Origin: Ephydatia muelleri
Lineage: Eukaryota > Porifera > Demospongiae > Spongillida > Spongillidae
Direction: 5' to 3'
DNA: 64,000 nucleotides
Assembly: GCA_013339895.1 (NCBI GenBank)
Contig: JABACO010000019.1
Span: 1,532,703-1,596,702, forward strand
Below the pieces are notes generated by a model, which saw nothing but the letters and a program-made list of their open reading frames with translations, was not told the origin of the DNA and did no database searches. Every line of letters begins with the position of its first letter. The first letter of the stretch is position 1. A program made the position numbers and the translations under genes. Of the stretch, positions 45,000 to 54,503 are shown one piece after another.

Positions 45000-47900
45000 T
45001 GCATGCATGCACTCACAAACACATGCACACACGCACGCACACACATATAAACGCACGCATGCATGCACACACACACACACACACAAACGCACGCATACAA
45101 ATGCATGCACGCACGCACACATACACACACACAAATGCATGCAGGGTCGTTTCATCTATTGTCACTCAGAGTTGTGACTCACGTCTTCCAATTTTGCTCC
45201 AACTTCTCATATATGTTGGTCTTGATATGAAAGTGACATGTACCATTTATTGAGTTAATAACGTTAATGGTTTACGAAATACACACCACTGAATAATTAA
45301 TTTTTTCATAAATGTTGCAACTTTGCACACTCATATCTTGGCTGCAATACAATTGACAGCAGAGTTTTTTGGCATCAAATTGAAGGCCATGATCAGTAGA
45401 ACTGATCTATGGTGATTATTTTGGGGGGTGGGTAAAGGGTTAAATTTTTAATAACTTCAAAGCACGTTTTGCAATATTGAGGTGCCACCCATGTTGAAAG
45501 TCAATTTTTTTCTTTTCACATAAGTGAAAGGACTATCAGTGTCAGTGTTTTACAAGAATAAAAAGTCTGTGTATTGATAACCCCTGAGAACCACGCAAGG
45601 TTTTATATGAGGGCGCCATTTTTGTCTCATTAAAATTCTGTTTTGTTTACATACTGTAACGTAGGTTCTCACAGTGTTCACCAAAGTATAATATCCAAAA
45701 TCAAGACTGACTAGTTGCCACGCAACTGCCAATATATACACGTATAACACAACCAATCACAATACACGCACACAATGACCAATGATATAATACTATATGT
45801 TTCATATACGCCACATTACTCTCCCCTTAACTCCTTGCATATATGTATAGTAATAGTTTTGTTCAGTGTGTATAATACTGGCCATATCTTAGAGGAGGAT
45901 GACGATCCCTCTGAGATCTTTGGAGGTGTACTGGCTGCTGTGGTATCTCATCATCAGCACCTACATACCCACCGATTGAACGTTCAACTCCACCACACTC
46001 AAACCCCAGATCAAATGATGCATCATCTGGAAGGACTACAGGATCGTCTTCATTTGATTGTTCTGAGTTCCACTTTTCTGGATCGCCGTGACACATCTTC
46101 ATCCTATTGTGGTGAACTGTCTGAGTTTTCGTGGTTCCAATCAGTTGAATTTTGTAATTCACCGGACTGACTCTGTCGATTACAGTGTAGGGCCCTCTCC
46201 ACTGTGAAGACAGTTTCCTCGTTTCACCAACCTTCACTGCTGGATTAAAGAGCCAAACTCTATCCCCAACCTTAAAATTCACCTCAGCACAATGCTTATC
46301 TCTCCTCTCTTTCCTTTTCTTCTGAGCAACATCCAAATTCTCTCTGATCACATCATAAGCCATCTTTAAGGTTGTCTTCACCTCCTTTATATACTGGGGA
46401 ATAGTACCAAAACGACCCAACATAACATCAATTGGTAAAACAGGTGAACGTCCAAAACTGACAAAGTATGGTGAGTTTCCTGTGGACTCATGCAACGATG
46501 CAAACACCGCCTTCTGCAAATGTTTGTCCCAATCATCTTGATGCTCCCCTACCATCTTAGCCAAAATTGCTTCAACAGTGCGATTGAATCTTTCCACCTG
46601 CCCATTTCCTTGTGGGTGGTACGCGGTTGTTCTACTGCGTTCAATCCCAAGCATCTGACACAGTCTTTGATTGACTTCTGCATTTAGGTTACTTCCTTGA
46701 TCACTATGTAACTGTTGAGGAACACCGTACCGACATATAACCTCATCCATCAAAATGCTGGTCAAAGTGAGACCATCAGTAATTTGCAAAGGAAATGCTT
46801 CCACCCATTTGCTGAAAACATCTGTAACAACCAAAATGTACTTGTTACCTTTCCTTGTAACAGGTAATGGACCCATAATGTCCCATGTTATCTTCTGAAA
46901 TGGGTGGCTAGCACTGATAGTACCCAATGGAGCTTGAGGAAGGGGTTGAGGATTGTTTCTTTTCTGGCATGTCTCACATTCTCGTACCCATCGCTCAACA
47001 TCCGACTCATACCCCAGCCAATAAAAACGATGCCTCACTCGCTCCAAGGTTCGCTTTACACCCATATGCCCTGCTCTGTTATGCAGGTGCTCAAGAATTG
47101 ATGATCTCATTTCTAATGGTATCAGCATCTGAATGCAAACCTCTGAATCCCCGGACTCTGAATCGCCTACATAGCACTCCCTTATGTATGAAGATCTTTC
47201 CATTCTGACGGGTAAGTCCTGGAGGTGGTTTACCATCCTTCACTGCCTCATACACCAATACCATGTAAGCATCCTTGGCCTGAGCTTCTTTGATCTTGGC
47301 AAAGTTGTCTGAAGACTCCACCTGAGAGGTAGCTGCAGCCAGCTGAATTGATGGTGTCCTTGACAAGCCGTCAGCATTCCCATTTATCTTGCCTGCTTTG
47401 TGCCTCACAGTGAATTGAGGTGAATCAATAAAAGGAACTTCTATTGCGCTACTACCCAACTGCAAACACCTCCTTTTGCAGTCAATTAACATGTCATTCT
47501 TCTCCATAAAATCTGCACCAAACAGACATTCTACAGTTCCCTCACAACAGTGAATTCGTGTTCATCCTTGAAACTGCCCAACCGTACCTTAAGGCTAAGC
47601 ACTCCCATAACATCTAATGGTGAGCCATTGGCCCCCATCACCTGAACATTCGAATGACGAATCCTACCCTTTTCTGAATCAGACAAAACTGAAAAACGGA
47701 CAACAGACACCGCTGCCCCCGAATCCAACAAACACTCTACCATTTGTCCCTCAAGCTGCCCCTTTACCCGCAGTAAACTACTAATATTGAATACGTAAGC
47801 TTGTAATGGTACATGTAACTTGCTGTGATGCTTGAATGTTTGGTGGACTACTTCCTTTCGCGCCAGCCCCCGTCCACCGTCGGTGCTGACCCGTTGAAGT

Positions 47901-50120
47901 TTAAAGTACACTCCCTTTTCCAATGACCTTCCTTTCCGCATAGGAAACAAGTGTTCCTTCTCCTGCCTCCACCGTCTTCTTGCGAACTGCCACGTTGAAG
48001 TTTAAAAGACACTCTCTTTTCCGATGACCTTCTTTCCCGTTCCACGCTGTTGTTGTCGGTCGCTCTACCAGCATCCAATTCTTTTAACTGCTGCTCAAAC
48101 GATTCAAACTTCTGTGACATCCGCTCCAACATGTGCCTGAGTTGTTCAACTTCGGTCGTTGTTTCCTTGGGATGAACAGCATGTACCGGCACTTCCATAG
48201 TATCAGCGCCACCAAACCGCAAAGCTTCTTCAACGGTCACGGCTTCTTCAATAGCTTTATCGAGTACAGTTGGACGACCTTTCAACATAACCTGGTGAGC
48301 GATGGAAGGACGAAGACCAGACAAAAATGTTTGCAGCAGCACCTCAGAACCCACATCTTCTTCAGGGTAAGCCTCTTTAAACGCCTTTCGCAACTGCGTA
48401 GCGTAGTCCATTACGCGTTCCCTGTCGTCTTGGTAACGGGAATTGAAATATCTAGCCGCCACTATCGGGTCTTTCTTAATCCCGGCCTTCCTTTCAAGGG
48501 CTTGCTTTACATCTTCCAACGATCTTTTTTCATCCTCGCCAAGGTCCATATAGTAGTCGACAAGGTTGCCCCGCAACAATGTCGGTAAAATTAGCAATTG
48601 CTTTTCCGCTTGCCACTGTTTCGCCACCGCCGCAAGACGAAACCTTTTCCAAGCATGTTCATTCCGAACCACTTCTGACACCAATGTAACGTAGGTTCTC
48701 ACAGTGTTCACCAAAGTATAATATCCAAAATCAAGACTGACTAGTTGCCACGCAACTGCCAATATATACACGTATAACACAACCAATCACAATACACGCA
48801 CACAATGACCAATGATATAATACTATATGTTTCATATATGCCACAATACGTTACAAGTGTGTTATGTAAACGTCTTACCACAGCAGCCACAGCTAAGAAC
48901 ACTTGAACTTGCCTTTAATACATTTTAGTGTGATTGAAAATGCGCATCTTTTAGAACTGTTCACGCATTCGACACATCGTCATGGGAACATGGTCAAGGT
49001 AATTGTAAACTCTTTATGCTGCTTCAAAATGAAAGTTGTTTCATTTCGATTGGTAGCAAAGAACAGCAATCAGCTGCCATACCAGCAGTGCCTGTGCCCG
49101 TGCCGCCTGTAGTGGATGACGTGCCTGCACCCGTACAGGCGGCACGGGCGCAGGCACATCATCCACTACAGGCGGCACGGGCGCAGGCACGTCATCCACT
49201 ACAGGCGGCACGGGCACAGGCACTGCTGGTATGGCAGCTGATTGCTGTTCTTTGCTACCAATCGAAATGAAACAACTTTCATTTTGAAGCAGCATAAAGA
49301 GCTTACAATTACCTTGACCACGTTCCCATGACGATGTGTCGAATGCGTGAACAGTTCTAAAAGATGCGCATTTTCAATCACACACTAAAATGTATTAAAG
49401 GCAAGTTCAAGTGTTCTTAGCTGTGGCTGCTGTGGTAAGACGTATACATAACACCACTTGTAACGTATGTAAACAAAACAGAATTTTAATGAGACAAAAT
49501 GGCGCCCTCATATAAAACCTTGCGTGGTTCTCAGGGGTTATCAATACACAGACTTTTTATTCTTGTAAAACACTGACACTGATAGTCCTTTCACTTATGT
49601 GAAAAGAAAAAATTGACTTTCAACATGGGTGGCACCTCAATATTGCAAAACGTGCTTTGAAGTTATTAAAAATTTAACCCTTTACCCACCCCCCAAAATA
49701 ATCACCATAGATCAGTTCTACTGATCATGGCCTTCAATTTGATGCCAAAAAACTCTGCTGTCAATTGTATTGCAGCCAAGATATGAGTGTGCAAAGTTGC
49801 AACATTTATGAAAAAATTAATTATTCAGTGGTGTGTATTTCGTAAACCATTAACTTTACTAACTCAATAAATGGTACATGTCACTTTCATATCAAGACCA
49901 ACATATATGAGAAGTTGGAGCAAAATTGGAAGACGTGAGTCACAACTCTGAGTGACAATAGATGAAACGACCCTGCATGCACTCACAAACACATGCACAT
50001 ACGCATGCACACACATATAAACGCACGCATGCATGCACACACACACACAAACGCACGCATACAAATGCATGCACGCACGCACACATACACACACACACAC
50101 GCACACACACACACACACAT

Positions 50121-50215
<95 letters not shown>

Positions 50216-53200
50216 TCACCTTCTTTCCCTGAGTCACGGCAATCCAGTCCAAACCAGTGTAGTCATCACACTGCCCACTGCTCTTTAGCGCACGAAGGAA
50301 CAATCCTTTCAACATCTCGTAGTCTGGTTCCTCCTCGTAGCCCAGCTTGTACACATACTGGAAGTAGTCTTTGAGGCAGGCTGGAGACGGGGGTGCAGAA
50401 CCAAAGCACGCAGTCATCAGACCATCTACCTCATCCCTGTACCTAGAGTGAACACAGTGGGAGGTGCTAGCAGTAATGGGGCCGAATAAACCACACCCAC
50501 TTCATTTTCTGTTGTGCCACTCTATCTTTGTCGTCTAGGAAACCTTCCCAGGGTAGCTGACCGCAGGACCATTGGAGCATGCAGTAGCCAAGGATCTCAA
50601 GGTCTCCTCTTCGAGAAGGATCTGTTATGATAGAGGTGGTGGGGGAGTGGCTGGCTACCTGGATGGGATCATCACTCACTTGCGCCCTTGTGTGCGTCAA
50701 TGCTGGTGAATTCGATGGTTCCATCGTGTTTTCTCCGAGGATCTTCCTTGTAAATCTTGTGAACCCCCTCAGGCTTGTAGCGATATGCCAATCCATAGTC
50801 CACAAGGCATACCTGATGATGAATGCATAGACATAAAAAATGAGGGATGGCTAAGGCTGGTTCGTATACAGTATGAAAGAGATGGAGAGAGGGATCACAT
50901 ATACGCCACAATGGAGATCACATGACTACAGGACCATAAAGTGACCTGGAATAGTACCTCTTGTTTAGCTTCGTGACCCACAAGAATATTTGCTGCTTTT
51001 ATGTCTGCGTGCACATACTCACTCTCGTGGAGATACTCCAATGCTTCCAGCTGCAAGGACACACATGAGCACAGGAGTACGCTGTCACTCCCTCACTAAC
51101 CACACTGTCACTCCCTCACTAACCACACAGGAGTACACTGTCACTCCCCTCACTAACCACACAGGAGTACACTGTCACTCCCTCACTAACCACACAGTCA
51201 CTTCCCTCACTAACCACACAGGAGTACACTGTCACTCCCCTCACTAACCACACAGGAGTACACTGTCACTCCCCTCACTAACCACACAGGAGTACACTGT
51301 CACTCCCCTCACTAACCACACAGGAGTACACTGTCACTCCCCTCACTAACCACACTGTCACTCCCTCACTAACCACACAGGAGTACACTGTCACTCCCCT
51401 CACTAACCACACTGTCACTCCCCTCACTAACCACACAGGAGTACACTGTCACTCCCTCACTAACCACACTGTCACTCCCCTCACTAACCACACAGGAGTA
51501 CACTGTCACTCCCCTCACTAACCACACTGTCACTCCCCTCACTAACCACACTGTCACTCCCCTCACTAACCACACTGTCACTCCCCTCACTAACCACACA
51601 GGAGTACACTGTCACTCCCTCACTAACCACACAGGAGTACACTGTCACTCCCTCACTAACCACACAGGAGTACACTGTCACTCCCCTCACTAACCACACA
51701 GGAGTACACTGTCACTCCCCTCACTAACCACACAGGAGTACACTGTCACTCCCCTCACTAACCACACAGGAGTACACTGTCACTCCCCTCACTAACCACA
51801 CTGTCACTCCCCTCACTAACCACACAGGAGTACACTGTCACTCCCCTCACTAACCACACTGTCACTCCCTCACTAACCACACAGGAGTACACTGTCACTC
51901 CCCTCACTAACCACACAGGAGTACACTGTCACTCCCTCACTAACCACACAGGAGTACACTGTCACTCCCCTCACTAACCACACAGGAGTACACTGTCACT
52001 CCCCTCACTAACCACACAGGAGTACACTGTCACTCCCCTCACTAACCACACAGGAGTACACTGTCACTCCCCTCACTAACCACACAGGAGTACACTGTCA
52101 CTCCCCTCACTAACCACACTGTCACTCCCTCACTAACCACACTGTCACTCCCCTCACTAACCACACAGGAGTACACTGTCACTCCCCTCACTAACCACAC
52201 TGTCACTCCCCTCACTAACCACACAGGAGTACACTGTCACTCCCCTCACTAACCACACTGTCACTCCCTCACTAACCACACAGGAGTACACTGTCACTCC
52301 CCTCACTAACCACACAGGAGTACACTGTCACTCCCCTCACTAACCACACTGTCACTCCCCTCACTAACCACACAGGAGTACACTGTCACTCCCCTCACTA
52401 ACCACACTGTCACTCCCTCACTAACCACACAGGAGTACACTGTCACTATCCTCACTAACCACACTGTCACTCCCTCACTAACCACACAGGAGTACACTGT
52501 CACTCCCCTCACTAACCACACAGGAGTACACTGTCACTCCCCTCACTAACCAAACGAAGAGCCAGGTAACAGATCGTCTTGACACTAAACTTCTTTCCTC
52601 CTTCTTCGAAAGCCTTCTGAAGATCGTTCCCATACCGTTCCATCACCATGAAGCGGTACTGCATGGAGTCGTGCGTGTGGCTCCCAGACGCTATGTACTT
52701 GGGCACACCCAGAAAACGGAGTCCCTTCTTCTTCACCCAGTCATTAACTGCAGGATAATTCACCTCTCAGTTTCACGTAAACAGATCCCACTGCTCCCCA
52801 TCCTTTGTACACCATACATCACACTACACACTCGTACCACGTGGCTATCAAGCTCGTTTACCACTTGCACAAACGCTACACTTACTGGATTGCGGCTTTG
52901 CAACTCGATGGTAGACGGACAGTTCTGTAAAAAGAGGCCCATTTTCGTGAGGCTCCTGTTGCGTTATGACATGAAGGCGTCATTAGAAATAACACGACAT
53001 GGCGGAAATCTTACTATCTTGACAACGTGCTTTGCAGCTGCCAGCATAGCGCTTGACCCTTCAGGGGATGCCAAGTAGATCTCTCCAAAGCCACCTTTCC
53101 CAACAGAAGTTCCCAGAATCCACCGACCTTTAGCGAGGTCTGTAAGAACCTCCCCCGATGGTAGAGGAGGAGGCATTTTGCGCCCCCCACGCTTCTTTGG

Positions 53201-53269
53201 AGGTGCTTTGGGCTTCTTGCTGGTAGCTTCTCCATCACACGCATCCTTGCTCTTAACCTTCCCAGGCAT
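43546..53269 (-). CDS. VRK1: Vaccinia-related kinase, VRK1-like
   Basis: Nuclear Ser/Thr kinase of the CK1 group; in animals it phosphorylates BAF to free chromatin from the envelope. Exon 1 (about 53024-53269): basic N-terminus and P-loop [15 protein letters not shown], then HVVKI. Next are [18 protein letters not shown], then [18 protein letters not shown] with [17 protein letters not shown] and [13 protein letters not shown] (about 52546-52750). After the minisatellite intron, [24 protein letters not shown] (about 50957-51053) carries the catalytic HxDIKxxN, then [19 protein letters not shown] (DYG in place of DFG, normal for VRKs), [30 protein letters not shown] and [14 protein letters not shown]-terminal tail exons (44900 to 43546) are basic/acidic. 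Two of them are similar to each other ([15 protein letters not shown] and [15 protein letters not shown]), suggesting an exon duplication. The end is [10 protein letters not shown], stop 43546-43548. A 5.2-kb intron houses the palindromic element. Confidence 0.9.
44963..45142 (-). repeat. CA/GCAC-rich repeat left of the palindromic element
   Basis: Mixed CACA, ATGC and GCACGC units. The part 45007-45142 recurs in the same orientation at about 49975-50100, on the other side of the inserted element. Confidence 0.9.
45655..45815 (-). repeat. 3' LTR of the gypsy element
   Basis: 161 bp. It matches 48685-48845 apart from one C/T difference near the outer end (ATACGCC against ATATGCC). Confidence 0.95.
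45863..47236 (-). CDS. Retrotransposon integrase
   Basis: 457-codon open frame. It shows the N-terminal zinc module (H-x-H near HNRAGH, then CETCQ), the D,D,E catalytic core ([45 protein letters not shown]) and the C-terminal GPY-type module ([25 protein letters not shown]). No stop or frameshift was seen, so integrase appears intact and could act in cis or trans. The preceding frame (47091-47507) overlaps it and contains the RNase H tail. Confidence 0.93.
   Translation of the reverse strand: MVNHLQDLPVRMERSSYIRECYVGDSESGDSEVCIQMLIPLEMRSSILEHLHNRAGHMGVKRTLERVRHRFYWLGYESDVERWVRECETCQKRNNPQPLPQAPLGTISASHPFQKITWDIMGPLPVTRKGNKYILVVTDVFSKWVEAFPLQITDGLTLTSILMDEVICRYGVPQQLHSDQGSNLNAEVNQRLCQMLGIERSRTTAYHPQGNGQVERFNRTVEAILAKMVGEHQDDWDKHLQKAVFASLHESTGNSPYFVSFGRSPVLPIDVMLGRFGTIPQYIKEVKTTLKMAYDVIRENLDVAQKKRKERRDKHCAEVNFKVGDRVWLFNPAVKVGETRKLSSQWRGPYTVIDRVSPVNYKIQLIGTTKTQTVHHNRMKMCHGDPEKWNSEQSNEDDPVVLPDDASFDLGFECGGVERSIGGYVGADDEIPQQPVHLQRSQRDRHPPLRYGQYYTH
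47091..47507 (-). pseudogene. Deleted pol region: protease end fused to RNase H tail
   Basis: The frame begins [18 protein letters not shown], the segment that normally follows retropepsin, and continues without interruption into [19 protein letters not shown], the last block of RNase H. Roughly the whole reverse transcriptase is absent between them. Confidence 0.85.
47531..47950 (-). CDS. Retrotransposon aspartic protease
   Basis: Contains [14 protein letters not shown], the retropepsin active-site loop, then [19 protein letters not shown]. It overlaps the gag frame by about 100 bp, consistent with frameshifted gag-pol translation. Confidence 0.85.
   Translation of the reverse strand: MFPMRKGRSLEKGVYFKLQRVSTDGGRGLARKEVVHQTFKHHSKLHVPLQAYVFNISSLLRVKGQLEGQMVECLLDSGAAVSVVRFSVLSDSEKGRIRHSNVQVMGANGSPLDVMGVLSLKVRLGSFKDEHEFTVVREL
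47848..48684 (-). CDS. Retrotransposon gag
   Basis: Capsid-type helical region ([57 protein letters not shown]) followed by a CCHC zinc knuckle ([14 protein letters not shown]). No Met is near the expected start; the frame is open through the PBS into the LTR, so initiation may be in the LTR or non-AUG. Confidence 0.85.
   Translation of the reverse strand: MVSEVVRNEHAWKRFRLAAVAKQWQAEKQLLILPTLLRGNLVDYYMDLGEDEKRSLEDVKQALERKAGIKKDPIVAARYFNSRYQDDRERVMDYATQLRKAFKEAYPEEDVGSEVLLQTFLSGLRPSIAHQVMLKGRPTVLDKAIEEAVTVEEALRFGGADTMEVPVHAVHPKETTTEVEQLRHMLERMSQKFESFEQQLKELDAGRATDNNSVERERRSSEKRVSFKLQRGSSQEDGGGRRRNTCFLCGKEGHWKRECTLNFNGSAPTVDGGWRERK
48685..48845 (-). repeat. 5' LTR of the gypsy element
   Basis: 161 bp, followed on the element strand by the tRNA-Leu primer-binding site (48670-48684). 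A long open frame runs from inside this LTR through the PBS into gag without a stop. Confidence 0.95.
49975..50213 (-). repeat. CA-rich repeat right of the palindromic element
   Basis: Begins GCATGCACTCACAAACACATG, matching the sequence left of the element, then becomes a pure CA run ending at a VRK exon near 50220. Confidence 0.9.
51080..52545 (-). repeat. 24-33-bp minisatellite reiterating a VRK 5' splice site about 50 times
   Basis: Gene-strand units read TGTGTGGTTAGTGAGGGGAG then TGACAG, with or without TGTACTCC. The real exon end is CTTCGTTTG|GTTAGTGAGGGGAGTG at 52546, so the array starts exactly at the donor and each unit repeats it. Long and short units are mixed irregularly. Confidence 0.95.
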
Positions 53270-54503
53270 CGTGGCTACAGTATTAGGTAGAAAATGAAAT
53301 TATCGCAAGGACGCGCATTTGCAATAATTGTGATTCAATTTATGTAAGCTCCTTCCCTTCCCTTCTTCCTCTTTTAATATAGTCTTTGGTGCGTACAACG
53401 AACATGTGCAGCATATGCCTTGGCTAGTCCAGAGCCAGAGATAATGTTATGCCATGTCATGGATCAGATCTACGTCGCCTACTGGCCGACACATAAATTA
53501 GCACACGGCGACATTCATCTCTGATGTGTGCACACCAAAGATTGGGACTCCTTTGTAGCAGCATAAACTAAACTATCTAAGGTAGTTAGTTTATGCAATA
53601 TTACAACAAAAAGCAAACGTCATTGATTAATAGCAGCCTAGGTGTAAGACAGAATTAGGGGCAAGCTGAGGTAATGCCAAAGATCCGGTTCCTACGCCTG
53701 TGCCCCTGATTAACTCGGAAGATGTCACTTCATTTATATATTACACGAGGCATAGAACTTTTCAACCCGTCGAGCGACATTGCAGGAATGACTGGACATT
53801 TCTCCAACAATATACATTAATGTGAAGATGAATTGTTGTGTTTTGATTGCCTGTATTCTCGAGGTGACAGCGTGATGTGATGGTGTACAAGGGTATCCGT
53901 TCTTGATTCTTCTCCATCGTACGCTCTTGAGAAAATGAAAATGGTTTATATGGGTAATATAAGGGTAAGCTACCCTCAGTATAACTTTTGTCTTCTTTCT
54001 AATGTTTTATGTGTACTCGTCTTTACATTACTTTTAATAACACATTGCCGCCAAAACAACATTACATAGTGTAACGATACGCGCATGCGCGAACTGCCAA
54101 TCAGATGGCCACAGACTCGATTCTCTAGTCACAGGTCATTTGAGAGAGCTCCTTCGTAGCGCCGGTCAACATGTGCAACCAAGAGAGTGTATTAGACTAT
54201 GCTACTCTTTTGGAAAATCTGTTGAGCCCGAGTCCTGGTAGTTTCTCCATGTCACACATTCATGCGCTTACCATATTTGTGGGTATGAAATCAGAGATAA
54301 TATATCTCTGATGAAACTACATGTATCATTTATGTGATTCGACTTACAGTAGTAAAATAACTCATCCTTTACCCATCTGTTCCATCGCTTTCTACCTTAG
54401 TAATTACATCGCGGCGCGCAAAAAACAGAAAGCTGGTCCCCAGACTCTATTTACTCGCCACACCTTCCGGATAGGTCGGGAAATTCCCTTCGTAGCGCGA
54501 TAG
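53270..54503. other. 1.2-kb gap between VRK and BRMS1L
   Basis: Holds the COX7A2L remnant, a short hairpin (GCATAAACTAAACTATC and its partner near 53560-53596), and two partly similar stretches, 54137-54175 and 54490-54565, both with TCATTTGAGAGAGC and GTAGCGC. The second spans the BRMS1L start, so the 5' region seems partly duplicated. A 46-codon frame starts at 54171; no family was recognised. Confidence 0.6.
53745..53915 (+). pseudogene. Decayed partial copy of the COX7A2L-like gene
   Basis: GAGGCATAGAACTTTTCAAC followed by CCGTCGAG matches the end of COX7A2L exon 2, and TTAATGTGAAG onward to GTGATGTGATGGTGTACAAGG matches the intron end and exon 3. Because intron sequence (TTAATGTGAAG) is retained, this is a DNA-level duplication, not a retrocopy. 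Insertions and frameshifts destroy the frame. Confidence 0.8.

Larger units (their letters stand above)
45655..48845 (-). mobile_element. Ty3/gypsy LTR retrotransposon lacking reverse transcriptase
   Basis: 161-bp LTRs (45655-45815 and 48685-48845) begin TG and end CA on the element strand, and I saw one difference between them. A 4-bp duplication ATAC lies at 45651-45654 and 48846-48849. A primer-binding site TGGTGTCAGAAGTGG beside the 5' LTR is complementary to the 3' end of animal tRNA-Leu. A purine tract (AAGGGGAGAG) precedes the 3' LTR. Gag with a CCHC knuckle, protease (DSGA) and integrase are readable. Protease passes directly into the very end of RNase H ([16 protein letters not shown]) near 47410, so RT and most of RNase H are deleted. 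The element is therefore non-autonomous for reverse transcription. Confidence 0.93.
45143..49974. mobile_element. Large palindromic (foldback-type) element with nested retrotransposon
   Basis: The left end begins AGGGTCGTTTCATCTATTGT and the right end is its reverse complement. The left arm runs 45143-45654 and resumes at 48850 after the nested Ty3/gypsy element. The right arm is about 49130-49974, and the arms meet in GC-rich short repeats near 49128. GCATGC flanks both outer ends. Without the retrotransposon the element is about 1.64 kb. Arms differ by scattered substitutions and small indels, so they are not a copy-paste of one read. I recognised no transposase. It sits in a VRK intron. 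The family is unknown; it resembles long-TIR non-autonomous DNA transposons. Confidence 0.85.
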
